Assembly: GCA_902835305.1 (NCBI GenBank)
Contig: CADFMD010000005.1
Location: forward strand, 1-64,000
DNA: 64,000 bases
Source: Coriobacteriaceae bacterium
GTDB taxonomy: Bacteria; Actinomycetota; Coriobacteriia; Coriobacteriales; Coriobacteriaceae
Direction: 5' to 3'
Made by a program: the position numbers and the translations under genes. Shown in pieces: positions 43,097 through 52,700 of the stretch; the first letter of the stretch is position 1, and the number at the start of each line of letters is the position of its first letter. Below the pieces are notes generated by a model, which was not told the origin of the DNA, made no database searches, and was given only the letters and a program-made list of their open reading frames with translations.

Positions 43097-43319
43097 CGGC
43101 CGCCCTCCCTTAGCGCCATGGCAATGCGGTTCAATAAAGTATAGCGATTCGCTAGGGATTAGGAAGGACAATCTTGATGGCATTGCGCAACAGGTGTCAG
43201 TTATGCAAACTTGCTGGTAATGGAGTCATGCTTTTGTGGGGTTGCGCACGAGGGGACGCCGCAACCGTATACTGGTCAACTTGGACGTATCCGCGCCCAC
43301 AACTGAGAGGTTTTACTTC

Positions 43320-43967
43320 ATGGGTTTCATCAATTTTATCGCCGAGCTGCTTAAAGATCCGCGCACCGCGATCGCCAGCTGGATCGCCGCCGGCCCGCTT
43401 ATGGCCTACGGCTGCGTGTTCCTGATTATCTTTGTCGAGACGGGCGTGGTGTTCTTCCCGTTCCTTCCCGGCGACTCGCTGTTGTTCGCCTCGGGCTTCT
43501 TTGCCCACAACGGCGGCTTTAACATCATTGCCCTGCTGGCCGTCGCATGGACGGCTGCTATCTTGGGCGATCAGTGCAACTTTATGATCGGTCATTTCTT
43601 TGGCCAAAAGATCATCGCCTCGGGCAAGGTCAAGGCCATGACGCCCGAGCGTATCAAAAAGTCCGAGGACTTCCTGGACAAGTGGGGCCACCTGGCCATC
43701 TTCCTGGGTCGCTTCTTCCCGTTTATCCGCACCTTTGTGCCCTTCATCGCCGGTATGGGCGGCATGCACTGGCGTAACTTCGTTATCTTTAACGTGCTGG
43801 GCGGCATTACCTGGTCAACGCTCTTTACACTGTTGGGCTACTTCTTTGGCGGCATCCCCTTTGTGCAGGAGCACTTTGAGCTGCTGATCGTGGGCATTGT
43901 TGCCGTGTCGATCATCCCGACCGTGGTCGGTCTGGTTAAGGCTAAGCTGGGCAAAAAGAACGCGTAG
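43320..43967 (+). CDS. DedA-family membrane protein
   Basis: A 215-residue inner-membrane protein of the DedA/VTT family, members of which include undecaprenyl-phosphate and phospholipid flippases. It has re-entrant and transmembrane segments. Family motifs are 'FVETGVVFFPFLPGDSLLFASGFFA', 'GDQCNFMIGHFFG' and 'LGRFFPFIRTFVPFIAGMGGMHWRNFVIFNVLGGITWS', with the conserved Arg residues. The start ATG 43320 follows GAGAGG. It is monocistronic with a strong terminator. Which lipid it handles is unknown. Confidence 0.92.
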   Translation: MGFINFIAELLKDPRTAIASWIAAGPLMAYGCVFLIIFVETGVVFFPFLPGDSLLFASGFFAHNGGFNIIALLAVAWTAAILGDQCNFMIGHFFGQKIIASGKVKAMTPERIKKSEDFLDKWGHLAIFLGRFFPFIRTFVPFIAGMGGMHWRNFVIFNVLGGITWSTLFTLLGYFFGGIPFVQEHFELLIVGIVAVSIIPTVVGLVKAKLGKKNA

Positions 43968-43995
43968 CTCGAGCCAGCGCGCAAACCGTGCAGTT

Positions 43996-44030
43996 GAGGC
44001 CCGTCACCGTTTACGGTGGCGGGCCTCTTC
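43996..44030 (+). terminator. Terminator after the DedA gene
   Basis: GAGGCCCGTCACCG / CGGTGGCGGGCCTC with loop TTTA, followed by TTC. Confidence 0.8.
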
Positions 44031-44256
44031 AGCTTCGGTCAAATGAAAATACTTTAGTTAGTTAAAGAAAAACGTTTTATCCGACGCGCGTGCGGAGTAC
44101 AATCTCGTGCATGCGAATCGACGTGCCATCGGCTTTGATGCCGTTCGCGTGTCCCGTCCGGCTCTACGCTCCGGGCGTGCGACGTTGCGACGCGGTCGGC
44201 TTCGGTCTTTGCGTGCGGGTTCGCGAGTATGCAACTGTGTATGTAAGGAGCGACAT

Positions 44257-45309
44257 ATGACTGTCGAGAAGAAGGATATCGATTGGGGTAGCCTCGGCTT
44301 TGGCTACATGAAAACCGATTACAGCTACGAGGCTCATTGGAAGGATGGCAAGTGGGACGAGGGCGGCCTGACCACCGACCACACCCTGCATGTTTCCGAG
44401 TGCGGCGGCATCTTCCATTACTGCCAGGAGGTCTTTGAGGGCCTGAAGGCCTACACCGCCGAGGACGGCAGCATCGTCTGCTTCCGTCCCGACATGAACG
44501 CTGAGCGTATGTATAACTCTGCCCAGCGCCTCGAGATGCCCCCGTTCCCCAAGGACAAGTTTGTCGAGGCCGTCAAGCAGGTCGTTTCTGCCAACGCCGC
44601 CTGGGTTCCGCCCTTCGGCTCCGGTGCAACCCTGTACGTGCGTCCGTTTATGATCGGCTCTGGTGACGTGATCGGCGTGGCTCCCGCTCCTGAGTACACG
44701 TTCCGCATTCTCGTGACCCCGGTCGGTCCGTACTTTAAGGGTGGCCTCAAGCCCGTCAAGCTGCGCGTTTCCGAGTACGACCGCGCCGCACCGCACGGCA
44801 CCGGCAACATCAAGGCCGGCCTTAACTACGCCATGTCCCTCAAGCCCACGATGGAGGCCCATCGCGAGGGCTATGCCGAGAACCTGTATCTCGACTCTGA
44901 GTCCCGCACCTATGTCGAGGAGACCGGCGGCGCGAACGTTCTGTTCGTGAAGGAGGACGGCACGCTCGTCGTTCCGCAGTCGCACACCGACTCCATCTTG
45001 CCCTCCATCACCCGTCGTTCGCTCGTTCAGGTTGCTCAGGACCTGGGCATAACCGTCGACCAGCGCCCCGTCGAGTGGGCCGAGGTCAAGGCCGGCACCT
45101 TTGTGGAGTGCGGCCTGTGCGGCACCGCTGCCGTCATTTCCCCGGTGGGCGAGATCGACAACAAGGTCTATGGTGCCGATGAGACCGTGACCTTCCCGGC
45201 TGGCTACACCGAGATTGGCCCCGTGATGAAGAAGCTCCGCGAGACCCTGACCGGCATCCAATCTGGTGCTGTCGAGGATAAGCACGACTGGGTTTACACC
45301 GTCGCGTAA
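44257..45309 (+). CDS. ilvE: Branched-chain amino acid aminotransferase
   Basis: PLP enzyme of fold type IV that interconverts leucine, isoleucine and valine with their keto acids. The 350-residue length fits the IlvE-II type. Landmarks are 'SECGGIFHYCQEVFEGLKAY', the PLP lysine in 'GTGNIKAGLNYA', 'YVEETGGANVLFV' and 'DSILPSITRRSL'. GTAAGGAG precedes ATG 44257; an upstream frame from 44107 is not supported. A TACAAT at 44098-44103 may be its -10, leaving a leader of about 150 bases with no recognised T-box. A nested palindrome and terminator follow. Confidence 0.94.
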   Translation: MTVEKKDIDWGSLGFGYMKTDYSYEAHWKDGKWDEGGLTTDHTLHVSECGGIFHYCQEVFEGLKAYTAEDGSIVCFRPDMNAERMYNSAQRLEMPPFPKDKFVEAVKQVVSANAAWVPPFGSGATLYVRPFMIGSGDVIGVAPAPEYTFRILVTPVGPYFKGGLKPVKLRVSEYDRAAPHGTGNIKAGLNYAMSLKPTMEAHREGYAENLYLDSESRTYVEETGGANVLFVKEDGTLVVPQSHTDSILPSITRRSLVQVAQDLGITVDQRPVEWAEVKAGTFVECGLCGTAAVISPVGEIDNKVYGADETVTFPAGYTEIGPVMKKLRETLTGIQSGAVEDKHDWVYTVA

Positions 45310-45325
45310 GCTGCCATAGCTGTTC

Positions 45326-45450
45326 GGCCCGAGGGCAACCTTCCTTTCCGGCGCGTCCTCGGACATGCAAGAACCTCCGCAGCGCACTTCGTGCGGCGGA
45401 GGTTCTTTCGTCCTGCGGAGTGCGCCGGAAAGGAAGGTTGCCCTCGGGCC
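45326..45450. repeat. Nested double palindrome containing the ilvE terminator, 125 bp
   Basis: The 29-base outer arms (45326-45354 and 45422-45450) are exact reverse complements. Inside, AAGAACCTCCGC (45369-45380) and GCGGAGGTTCTT (45396-45407) form a terminator with a TTT tail. It starts 16 bases after ilvE. Same architecture as 10548 and 57508. Confidence 0.9.
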
Positions 45451-45504
45451 TGCGTTACCTCGGCGCTGCCGTTACGGGCAATATAGATCTGAATGAAAGA
45501 TGGC

Positions 45505-45530
45505 GCGCGGCCTTTTAGGCCGCGCTTTTG
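45505..45530 (+). terminator. Stand-alone terminator
   Basis: GCGCGGCC-TTTTA-GGCCGCGC followed by TTTTGTTTT. There is no gene immediately upstream; it may end read-through from ilvE. Confidence 0.8.
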
Positions 45531-45562
45531 TTTTGGTTCGCGCCATGTGGGGGTGATGGCGA

Positions 45563-45765
45563 CGTGCATTTTTGCGAGTATTCTGCAATCGAAGGCCCCT
45601 GCATACCGACCTCGGGCAAAAAATCGGGATTTCTCGATGTTTTCTACGAATGATGGGCGGGGTTATGGGCTGACAGCGTTTGATTTGCAGGGATATTTGC
45701 GCTCTTTGGCATTTATCGCGGCGCCCGAAGCCCTTGGTTATGTTGAATACTCCTAAAAATGCACG
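45563..45765. repeat. MITE-like unit with 21-bp terminal inverted repeats
   Basis: The ends 45563-45583 (CGTGCATTTTTGCGAGTATTC) and 45745-45765 match at 19 of 21 positions as inverted repeats around a 161-bp AT-richer core without convincing genes. No target-site duplication was identified. It accounts for most of the 45451-45870 gap, with terminators on either side. Confidence 0.55.
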
Positions 45766-45795
45766 GCGCTTAGAGGGGGAGCTTCGCGAAAAAGG

Positions 45796-45834
45796 AAACC
45801 GCCCCGTCGAAGTATGCATTCGACGGGGCGGTTT
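45796..45834. terminator. Terminator of lemA
   Basis: AAACCGCCCCGTCG / CGACGGGGCGGTTT. On the minus strand it is followed by CCTTTTTC. Confidence 0.85.
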
Positions 45835-45870
45835 ATGCATTTGGCCGATTAAGGATGCGCTGCCAAACTA

Positions 45871-46422
45871 CTAGAACTTGACGGTCGGGGCCTGGCGGGC
45901 TGCTTCGGCGGCCTCGAAGCCCTGGCGCTCCTTAAACTGGAAGATGCCGGCAAAGATGACAGCCGGGAACGTCTGAATGGCGTTGTTGTAGCTGAGCACG
46001 CAGTCGTTGTAGCTCTGGCGTGCATAGCTAATCTTGTTCTCGGTATCCTCGAGCGACGCCTGCAGCTGCGTAAAGTTGGTGTTTGCCTTAAGGTCGGGAT
46101 AGGCCTCGGCTACGGCGAAGAGCTGGCGTAGCGCACCGGTCAGCACGTTGTCGGCCTCCATCTTGGCCTCGGGCGTGGTGGCCTTGACGGCGGTGTTACG
46201 CGCGCTGATCACGGCGGAGAGCGTCTCTTGCTCGTGCTTGGCGTAGCCCTTGACGGTCTCGACCAGGTTGGGGATCAGGTCGTTGCGGCGCTGCAGCTGC
46301 GTATCGATGTTCTGCCAGGCGTTATCGATGCGGTTACGCTTGGTGACCATGTTGTTGTAAATGCCGGCGATGGCGCAGACAATCACAATGACAACAACGA
46401 TGCCGATGATGACGGTAATCAT
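45871..46422 (-). CDS. lemA: LemA-family protein
   Basis: A 183-residue membrane-anchored protein of unknown molecular role. An N-terminal hydrophobic helix (VIIGIVVVIVIVCAIAGIY) precedes a helical bundle with the conserved 'NNMVTKRNRIDNAWQNIDTQLQRRNDLIPNLVETVKGYAKHEQETL' and 'EAYPDLKANTNFTQLQASLEDTENKISYARQSYNDCV'. CGGAGAC is the RBS for ATG 46422. In other bacteria lemA often precedes a TPM-domain or HtpX gene; none is adjacent here. It is monocistronic. Confidence 0.93.
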   Translation of the reverse strand: MITVIIGIVVVIVIVCAIAGIYNNMVTKRNRIDNAWQNIDTQLQRRNDLIPNLVETVKGYAKHEQETLSAVISARNTAVKATTPEAKMEADNVLTGALRQLFAVAEAYPDLKANTNFTQLQASLEDTENKISYARQSYNDCVLSYNNAIQTFPAVIFAGIFQFKERQGFEAAEAARQAPTVKF

Positions 46423-46621
46423 GATGTCTCCGTTTCGAATGGCCGCGGCGGCATGCGCCAGCTGCCGTTGGTATAACGCTACTAGTATACCCGCAACGTT
46501 TTGCCGTGCCGAACTTTCCGGTAAGCGTTATGTTTTCGGCGGGGTCGGCACCGGGGTAAAACGCGCGAGGTACAGGTGTAAGATATGCGACAGATTGACG
46601 AGTACTGTCTTTGCCCTGAGG

Positions 46622-47218
46622 ATGGCGATACCAGTGGACCTTCGCATCAAGAAAACCTATCGTGCCCTGTTCGATGCTTTCACCGAGCTTCTCGAGGAGC
46701 ATCGTTTTGAGGACCTGACGGTTGCCATGCTGTGCGACCGCGCCATGATTCGCCGCACGACGTTCTACAAGCACTTTCGCGACAAGAACGATTACTTTGC
46801 CTTTTATATCGATGAGCTCATGTCCGGCTTGCCGCAAAAACAGCCCGATGAGGCCGGCACAGTGTCTGCCGAGGACGTGCGCGCGCTTCGGCACGCGATT
46901 TTGGACGATGCCATGGATTTGATTCTGGCGCACGAGCAACTCATGGATAACATTTTGGCAAGCAGCATGTCGGGCATGTTGACCAACGTTATTTGCGACC
47001 GTATTGCCCGCTCCATCCGCGAGCGTGTGATGAACGTGCTTGCCGAGGATGCCCTGGCCCCCGTGTCGCTCGAGACGACGTCTGAGTTTGTCGCCGGCGG
47101 TATTATTCGACTTTTCACGATATGGTGGGAATCGGGCCACGATCTTGAGCGTCGACCCGAGATGGCCGACGTGGTCGATGCGCTGTTTGAGCGGACCATG
47201 ACACCGGTGCATCACTAA
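46622..47218 (+). CDS. TetR-family transcriptional regulator
   Basis: A 198-residue regulator. The N-terminal HTH (about 8-55) reads 'IKKTYRALFDAFTELLEEHRFEDLTVAMLCDRAMIRRTTFYKHFRDKNDYFAFYI', matching the TetR pattern with TTFYKHFxxK at the recognition helix. The C-terminal ligand domain is all-helical and includes 'FVAGGIIRLFTIWWESGH', typical of the DhaS-like TetR_C_7/8 subgroup. ATG 46622 is the likely start, but its RBS is poor; GTG 46634 with GAGGA upstream is possible. Target genes are not evident; it is flanked by lemA and tRNA-Ser. Confidence 0.85.
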   Translation: MAIPVDLRIKKTYRALFDAFTELLEEHRFEDLTVAMLCDRAMIRRTTFYKHFRDKNDYFAFYIDELMSGLPQKQPDEAGTVSAEDVRALRHAILDDAMDLILAHEQLMDNILASSMSGMLTNVICDRIARSIRERVMNVLAEDALAPVSLETTSEFVAGGIIRLFTIWWESGHDLERRPEMADVVDALFERTMTPVHH

Positions 47219-47221
47219 AAG

Positions 47222-47311
47222 TGGCGGAGAGAGGGGGATTCGAACCCCCGGAACGCTCTCGCGCTCAACGGTTTTCAAGACCGCCGCATTCAACCGCTCT
47301 GCCATCTCTCC
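47222..47311 (-). tRNA. tRNA-Ser (anticodon UGA)
   Basis: On the minus strand it begins GGAGAGATGGCAGAGCGGTT and ends TCTCTCCG plus an encoded CCA. The acceptor stem GGAGAGA/TCTCTCC and T-loop GGTTCGAATCC are clear. The long variable arm (GCGCGAGAGCGTTCC region) is the class II type. The anticodon loop CTTGAAA gives TGA. It reads UCA and related serine codons. Confidence 0.97.
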
Positions 47312-47362
47312 GTGAGTCGTAATGATAGCATCGTTTTGAATTTGCAACAGGGAAGGCGAACG

Positions 47363-49144
47363 ATGACGATCACCGAAATCGACGAGAAGTTCATGCGCGA
47401 GGCGTTGGCGGAGGCGCGAGCCGCCGCGGCGGTGGGCGAGGTGCCCATCGGAGCCGTAGTGGTGCGCGACGGCGAGATCGTCGCGAGGGCGCACAATCGG
47501 CGCGAGCTCGACCAGGACCCTTCGGCGCATGCAGAGTTCGCGGCCCTGTGCGCCGCTGCCCAGGCGCTTGGCCGCTGGCGCCTTTCCGACTGTACGGTCT
47601 ATGTGACGTTGGAACCCTGCTGCATGTGTGCGGGGCTTATGGTCAATGCGCGCGTGGGGCGCTGCGTGTATGGCGCGAGCGACGCCAAGGCGGGTGCGTT
47701 GGGCTCGTTGTACGATCTCAATGCCGATTCGCGCCTAAACCATCGGTTTCATGTGACCGCCGGCGTGTTGGCGGATGAGTGTCGCGCGGTGCTGAGCAAC
47801 TATTTTGCCGGTTTGCGCGGTGCGGATGGCGTCGGTTGCGGCTGCGGTGCAAACCTTGAGGCGCATGTTGCCCACGCCGAGGCCCTTGCTGACGGCGAGG
47901 ATCTTGCCGGCGAGACGCTCGACTTTGGTCCCGTGCAGCGCCGGCCTCGCCGTGTGCTGCTGGCGATTGATTCCTTTAAGGGCAGCGTTTCGAGTGCGCA
48001 GGCAGAGGAGGTCGTTGCCGAAGGCGTGCGCCGCGTTTGGCCCGATGCCGAGGTGTGCACATTGCTACTGGCGGATGGCGGCGAGGGAACGCTCGATGCT
48101 ATCGCCGCATGCGGTGGTGAGCTCTCGACCTGCGAGGTGGCAGGTCCCTTGGGCGAACGCGTGTCTGCCCGGATGCTGGTGGACGGCGAGCGCGAGTCGG
48201 CCGTTATTGAGATGGCCGAGGCGGCGGGTATTGGGTATTCGCCCTGTGCGGAGTCGGCGGCGTTGGCGGCTTCGACCTATGGCGTGGGCGAACTGATGCT
48301 CCGTGCGGTTCGTGCCGGAGCGAAGACAATCTATATTGGCTTGGGTGGCAGTGCCACCAACGACGGTGGCGCCGGCATGCTGCAGGCGCTGGGCGCGCAT
48401 GTGGTCGATGATCAGGGCTGCAATATCGCCCCCGGTCTTGCGGGCCTTGAACACGTGACGAGTATCGATTTGGCGCCAGCGCTGCAGGCTTTGGATGACG
48501 CTCGTATCGTTGTGCTTTCGGATGTCGAGAATCCGCTCGTAGGGCGTCGCGGTGCGCTTGCGGTGTTCGGCGGACAGAAGGGCCTGCCGACGGATGATGC
48601 CGAGGCGCTGAGCAGGTGCGACAGCTGGATGGTCGGCTACGGTCGCCTGCTCGATACGGCGATTGCCGAGGCACGGGCTCAGGGGTTACTGCGCGTGCCC
48701 GAGGGTGCGCGGACGTTTGGCTCGGTGCTCGGCGTGCCCGGCGCCGGTGCCGCTGGCGGTCTGGGCGCCGCGCTGCTAGCGCTCGGTGCAGAGCTACATT
48801 CGGGCGTGGAGACGGTGCTTGATCTGATTGGGTTTGACGAGCGCGTGCGGGATGTCAATCTGGTCATAACGGGCGAGGGCAATATGGACGAGCAATCCGC
48901 CGCCGGCAAAGCGCCGGTGGGTGTGGCCCGCCGTGCCAAGCGCTATGGCAAGCCGGTGGTCGCCGTCGTGGGCGGTCGCGCTGACAACCTGGATGCGGTG
49001 TATGGGCAGGGCATCGACCTTGTACTGCCGATCTGTCGCAAGCCCATGGACCTGGAGCAGGCACTCGACCCGCAAGAAGCCACAACTAACCTCATCTGCG
49101 CCGGCGAGGCGGTCGCTCGATCCTACGACCTCGGTCGCCTCTAA
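47363..49144 (+). CDS. Fusion of tRNA adenosine deaminase (TadA) and glycerate kinase
   Basis: One uninterrupted 593-residue frame with two complete enzymes. Residues about 8-160 are TadA: 'HAEFAAL' (zinc ligand and catalytic Glu) and 'TLEPCCMCAGLM' (PCxxC) at the deaminase site, which converts wobble A34 to inosine in tRNA-Arg. A linker (about 160-190) has a GCGCG cysteine cluster. Residues about 195-590 are a GlxK-type glycerate 2-kinase: 'LLAIDSFKGSVSSAQAEEVVAEG', 'LLADGGEGTLDA', 'GLGGSATNDGGAGMLQALG', 'GVPGAGAAGGLGAALLA' and 'ITGEGNMDEQSAAGKAP'. ATG 47363 follows GGGAAGG. The fusion of these unrelated functions is unusual. Confidence 0.9.
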   Translation: MTITEIDEKFMREALAEARAAAAVGEVPIGAVVVRDGEIVARAHNRRELDQDPSAHAEFAALCAAAQALGRWRLSDCTVYVTLEPCCMCAGLMVNARVGRCVYGASDAKAGALGSLYDLNADSRLNHRFHVTAGVLADECRAVLSNYFAGLRGADGVGCGCGANLEAHVAHAEALADGEDLAGETLDFGPVQRRPRRVLLAIDSFKGSVSSAQAEEVVAEGVRRVWPDAEVCTLLLADGGEGTLDAIAACGGELSTCEVAGPLGERVSARMLVDGERESAVIEMAEAAGIGYSPCAESAALAASTYGVGELMLRAVRAGAKTIYIGLGGSATNDGGAGMLQALGAHVVDDQGCNIAPGLAGLEHVTSIDLAPALQALDDARIVVLSDVENPLVGRRGALAVFGGQKGLPTDDAEALSRCDSWMVGYGRLLDTAIAEARAQGLLRVPEGARTFGSVLGVPGAGAAGGLGAALLALGAELHSGVETVLDLIGFDERVRDVNLVITGEGNMDEQSAAGKAPVGVARRAKRYGKPVVAVVGGRADNLDAVYGQGIDLVLPICRKPMDLEQALDPQEATTNLICAGEAVARSYDLGRL

Positions 49145-49165
49145 AACCAATCCCTCCCCAATAAC

Positions 49166-49228
49166 TTGCGGTGAAATACGGAGTGTTTTTGCCTTTAAGG
49201 CGCCAATTCAGTCCGTATTCCACCGCAA
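49166..49228. repeat. Nested palindrome downstream of the fusion gene
   Basis: TTGCGGTGAAATACGGA (49166-49182) pairs with 49212-49228 at 16 of 17 positions. The inner GCCTTTAAGGC is itself palindromic. No T-run. Confidence 0.7.
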
Positions 49229-49299
49229 CTTCGTGAATGGCCATCCGAGGCTGGTCGCCTTGTGCTTTGGGTCGGACCGTCTGCCATGAAATGCGGTAA

Positions 49300-49424
49300 T
49301 CTACTACGTTTAGCGGAACACCCTCGACCATCCCGGAATTTGTGAAATTAAAACCGCAGGTAGAAAGCTTGCCGATTTTCGAAAAAGTCGGCTATGGTTG
49401 ACCCCGCGGCCTAAACGTAGTAGA
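49300..49424. repeat. Inverted repeat, 14-bp arms, in the adhesin upstream region
   Basis: TCTACTACGTTTAG (49300-49313) and CTAAACGTAGTAGA (49411-49424) are exact complements 97 bp apart. The whole 49145-49775 stretch is gene-free and made of this, the 49166 palindrome and the 49496 direct repeat. Confidence 0.7.
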
Positions 49425-49495
49425 TGGGCCCTTTCCGTGGCACAGCACCAGATCAGTCTTTTTGGGGCTAGAAAAACACCCGTAAAGGCATGTGA

Positions 49496-49549
49496 ATCTG
49501 AACAATTCAATCCTGCGCCTTGTGGCGCTCGATGGTGCTGTCTAGGGAT
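49496..49549 (+). repeat. Left copy of a degenerate direct repeat flanking the adhesin
   Basis: ATCTGAACAATTCAATCCTG... corresponds to 57637-57690 (ATCTGAATAATTTAATCCCG...) with roughly three quarters of 54 positions identical and no gaps. Confidence 0.6.
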
Positions 49550-49737
49550 CGGAGGCTATGCACTTCAGGTGTTGACGCCGCCATTGATGTGCCATTAGTA
49601 GATTGCTCTTCGTTCAGTTGTTCGCCAATTAATCCTGCCAATTAATTATCATTTCGGGCGAAGACGTGGATTATCTCCATGATGGATCTCTTTGGGCATA
49701 ATGTTGTCTTTAAACTGTCCTAATCAATAGATCGCTC

Positions 49738-52700
49738 TTGGGAAGAGAAGGCGACACCAGAGGGGGAGAAGGGAATTGGAGAGGAAAGTTTTCGGCGGGG
49801 GGGGGGCAGAGAGTCGTCGCTCTCTGTCTTGCGCTGGTTCTCGGCTTCGGATGTTTATCCGTTGGCGCGACGGCCGGTGTCGCATATGCGGCCACGGAAT
49901 CGCGGGCTGCGTATACTGCGGAGGAGTTTGAGATCACCCAGGACGGCGTGACCTATTCGTGCGAGACCACGGATAAAGGTACGGCGGAAATCACATGTAT
50001 TGTTGCCGGCGACGGTGTAACCGCGGTGAGTGTGCCCAGCTCCATCGAGCATGGTGGCCAGACCTACAAAGTCACCGACCTTTATTTCTCGTCTGGTATC
50101 GTGGCCGAGAATGTTGAGCAGTTGACGCTTCCCGACACGCTCGAAAACGTGCGCGGATGGTATTTCCGGAAGTTCGTAAAGGTCAAGGAGCTCCATATCC
50201 CTGGCTCCATCAAGAACTTCGGTTGCTCGCTGCAAAACGCTGGCTCGCTCGAAAAGCTCTATTTTGATGAGGGCGTCGAGGAGATTAGCGCCAACATGAT
50301 GGTCAATGGCTGCAGCAGCCTTTCGGAGATCAATCTCCCCTCCACCCTCAAAATGATTTCGGGCTCGGGCGCCTTCGAGGGGGCTACGGCCCTCACAAGC
50401 ATCGAGTTTCCAAAAGATGTCGCCTTCTCCGACACCATAACGGGCGTATTCGAAGACTGCACGTCTCTGACAAGCGTGTCGTTGCCCGCTTCGGTTACCA
50501 AGATCCCCTCGCACATGTTTGACGGATGCACCTCTCTCACGTCCGTCACCGCGCTGAGCGAAATCGAGTCCATCGGGGATGGGGCGTTTCGGAATTGCTC
50601 GAGTTTAACCGGGATTGATTTCCCGGGCACATTGACGAGCATCGGATCCTCTGCTTTCCAGGGGTGTGCCAGCCTGGTGAGTGTGCCCAATCTAAGCAAG
50701 GTGACAAAGATGGGCAGCGGGGCTTTTCGCGAGTGCAAAAATCTGCGGGCGTCCGTGGACCTGTCCTCGCTTCAGAGCATTCCGGGCTATGCGTTTTGCT
50801 ATACGCCGGTTAAGATCGTGGGGCTTTGCGACAACCTGAAGAGTATCGGTGACTGGGCCTTTATCCAGAGCAACGTCGCCGTCCAGCTTCCCAGGACACT
50901 TGAGACAATTGGCGACTACGCCTTCTATTACGGCACGTTGCCGGAGCAGCTTTCCATTCCGGATTCCGTGACTTCCGTTGGCAGGGCAGCCTTCTCGGGC
51001 GTAGGTGGCGTGAGGGATGTGACGATCGGGCGCGGCCTCACCAAAATACCCTTGGGTATGTTTGACGACAGCACGGTTCAGAAGATCACAATCGAAAACA
51101 GCATGGACGACATCACCGGCTCGGAGAACCTCCCGTCCTCTGGCGTCGATATCGTCTACACGCGCGAGCACATCGATGATGGCGTCGGCGGTACCGTGAG
51201 CGATGACAGCACCAAGACCCTTCAGGAGCTGGTCAACGAGGCCCCCGATGGCAAGGAAACCGTCATCACCCTGAAAAAGCACGTGAAGCTCGGCTCCACG
51301 CTCACGATTCCTGCCGGGAAGATGATTAAGATCACATCGGATAAGCCCTATACCATCTTGGCAACAAAGAATAGCGGCGTCTCCGTACTGGTCAATGTTG
51401 CCGAGAGGGCGTCCCTCGAGCTGTCGGGGAAAGCGTCCCTGAGGGGTCGCTACAACAAGGGCGCCATTATTTCTAGCAGGGGAGCAGTTGTGCTCTCTGA
51501 CGAGGCCGTTGTGTACGACGGTACCACGAGCGGGGATGGCACGGGCGCCGTCGACGTGTCGGGAGAAAATGCCTCGCTTACCATGACGGGCGGCGTCATC
51601 GAGCAGTGCGAGCTGCGCCATTCGTATTGCGGTGCCGTTCGCGCGTCCAGCGGCGCTCATGTAGTTATGAAGGGTGGCGTTATCCGCAACAACGGAGTCG
51701 TTACCGGGGCCACCAATTGCTTTTGGCTTACATCTTCTGGCGTCATTTTGTGGGGCAACGCTCGCTTTGACATGAGCGGAGGCCGCATCGAGGGCAACAA
51801 CGGTTATCGAGGCAGTGCGGTGCTTGCGTACGGCCAGGGTAAGGGCGAAAACCAAAGAGCCAAGTTCACGATGACTGGTGGTCAGATTTCCGGCAACAGG
51901 AGCAGTAGGCTGGAGGCGGCCTACGATCCTTCCGGAGCAGTTCATATTGAGGGCAACGCCGAGTTCACCATGACGGATGGAAAGATTGAGAACAACGTTG
52001 CGTCTGGCAAAGGCAAAGGCGGAGGAGTGTGTGTGGTCGACCCGGGCTGTCAGAATAGCGAAAAGGGGAATACTGCTTTCATCATGCAGGGCGGGTCCAT
52101 ATCTGGCAACTCCGCTTCCGCCGGTGGAGGTGTCTATACCTATTCGAATGACGTTACGCTCAGCGCGGGCAAGATCGAGGGTAATACTGCTTGGAGCATG
52201 GGCGGCGGCGTGTATAGCGAAGGCAACGAGTATCTTGGCTATAGTACGCTCCATATCGAAAACGCTCTCGTTGTTGATAACCATGCGGATAAACAGGGCG
52301 GCGGCATGTGGTTCTGCCCTACCGGAGATGCCAAGGTCTACGTCCGGGACGGCGGCCTGATCGCCAAGAACACGGCTGACGAGGCGGGAGACGACTTCGT
52401 CTTCACCGGCGCCAAAGACGCCAAATACAAACTGACCTTGGCCAACCGCGCTCCGGGCGGCGGAAAGGTCAGCTGGTACAGAGACGGTGGACTGTTTAAC
52501 CCCGAGGGCACCACTGCGGCAACAAACCCCGAAATCCCGCGATTTACGCCCGATGGTGACAACGGCGAGCCCCTGTCCTTTACCGACGCCACGCCGAACG
52601 TCGCGCTTAAATCTGTGATGAGCGAGGATGTGTATAACCTCGGCGGCGGCCAGACGTCGCTGACGATCTCTGGCAATACGGCGCCGTTGGGAGGCGGCAT

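Noticed and set aside
44104..44256. T-box or leader peptide for ilvE
   Set aside because: No T-box GGTGG core and no leucine/isoleucine-rich short ORF were found in the leader.
45472..45840. Small frames on both strands between ilvE and lemA
   Set aside because: They run through terminators and the inverted-repeat unit, with no RBS or conserved pattern.
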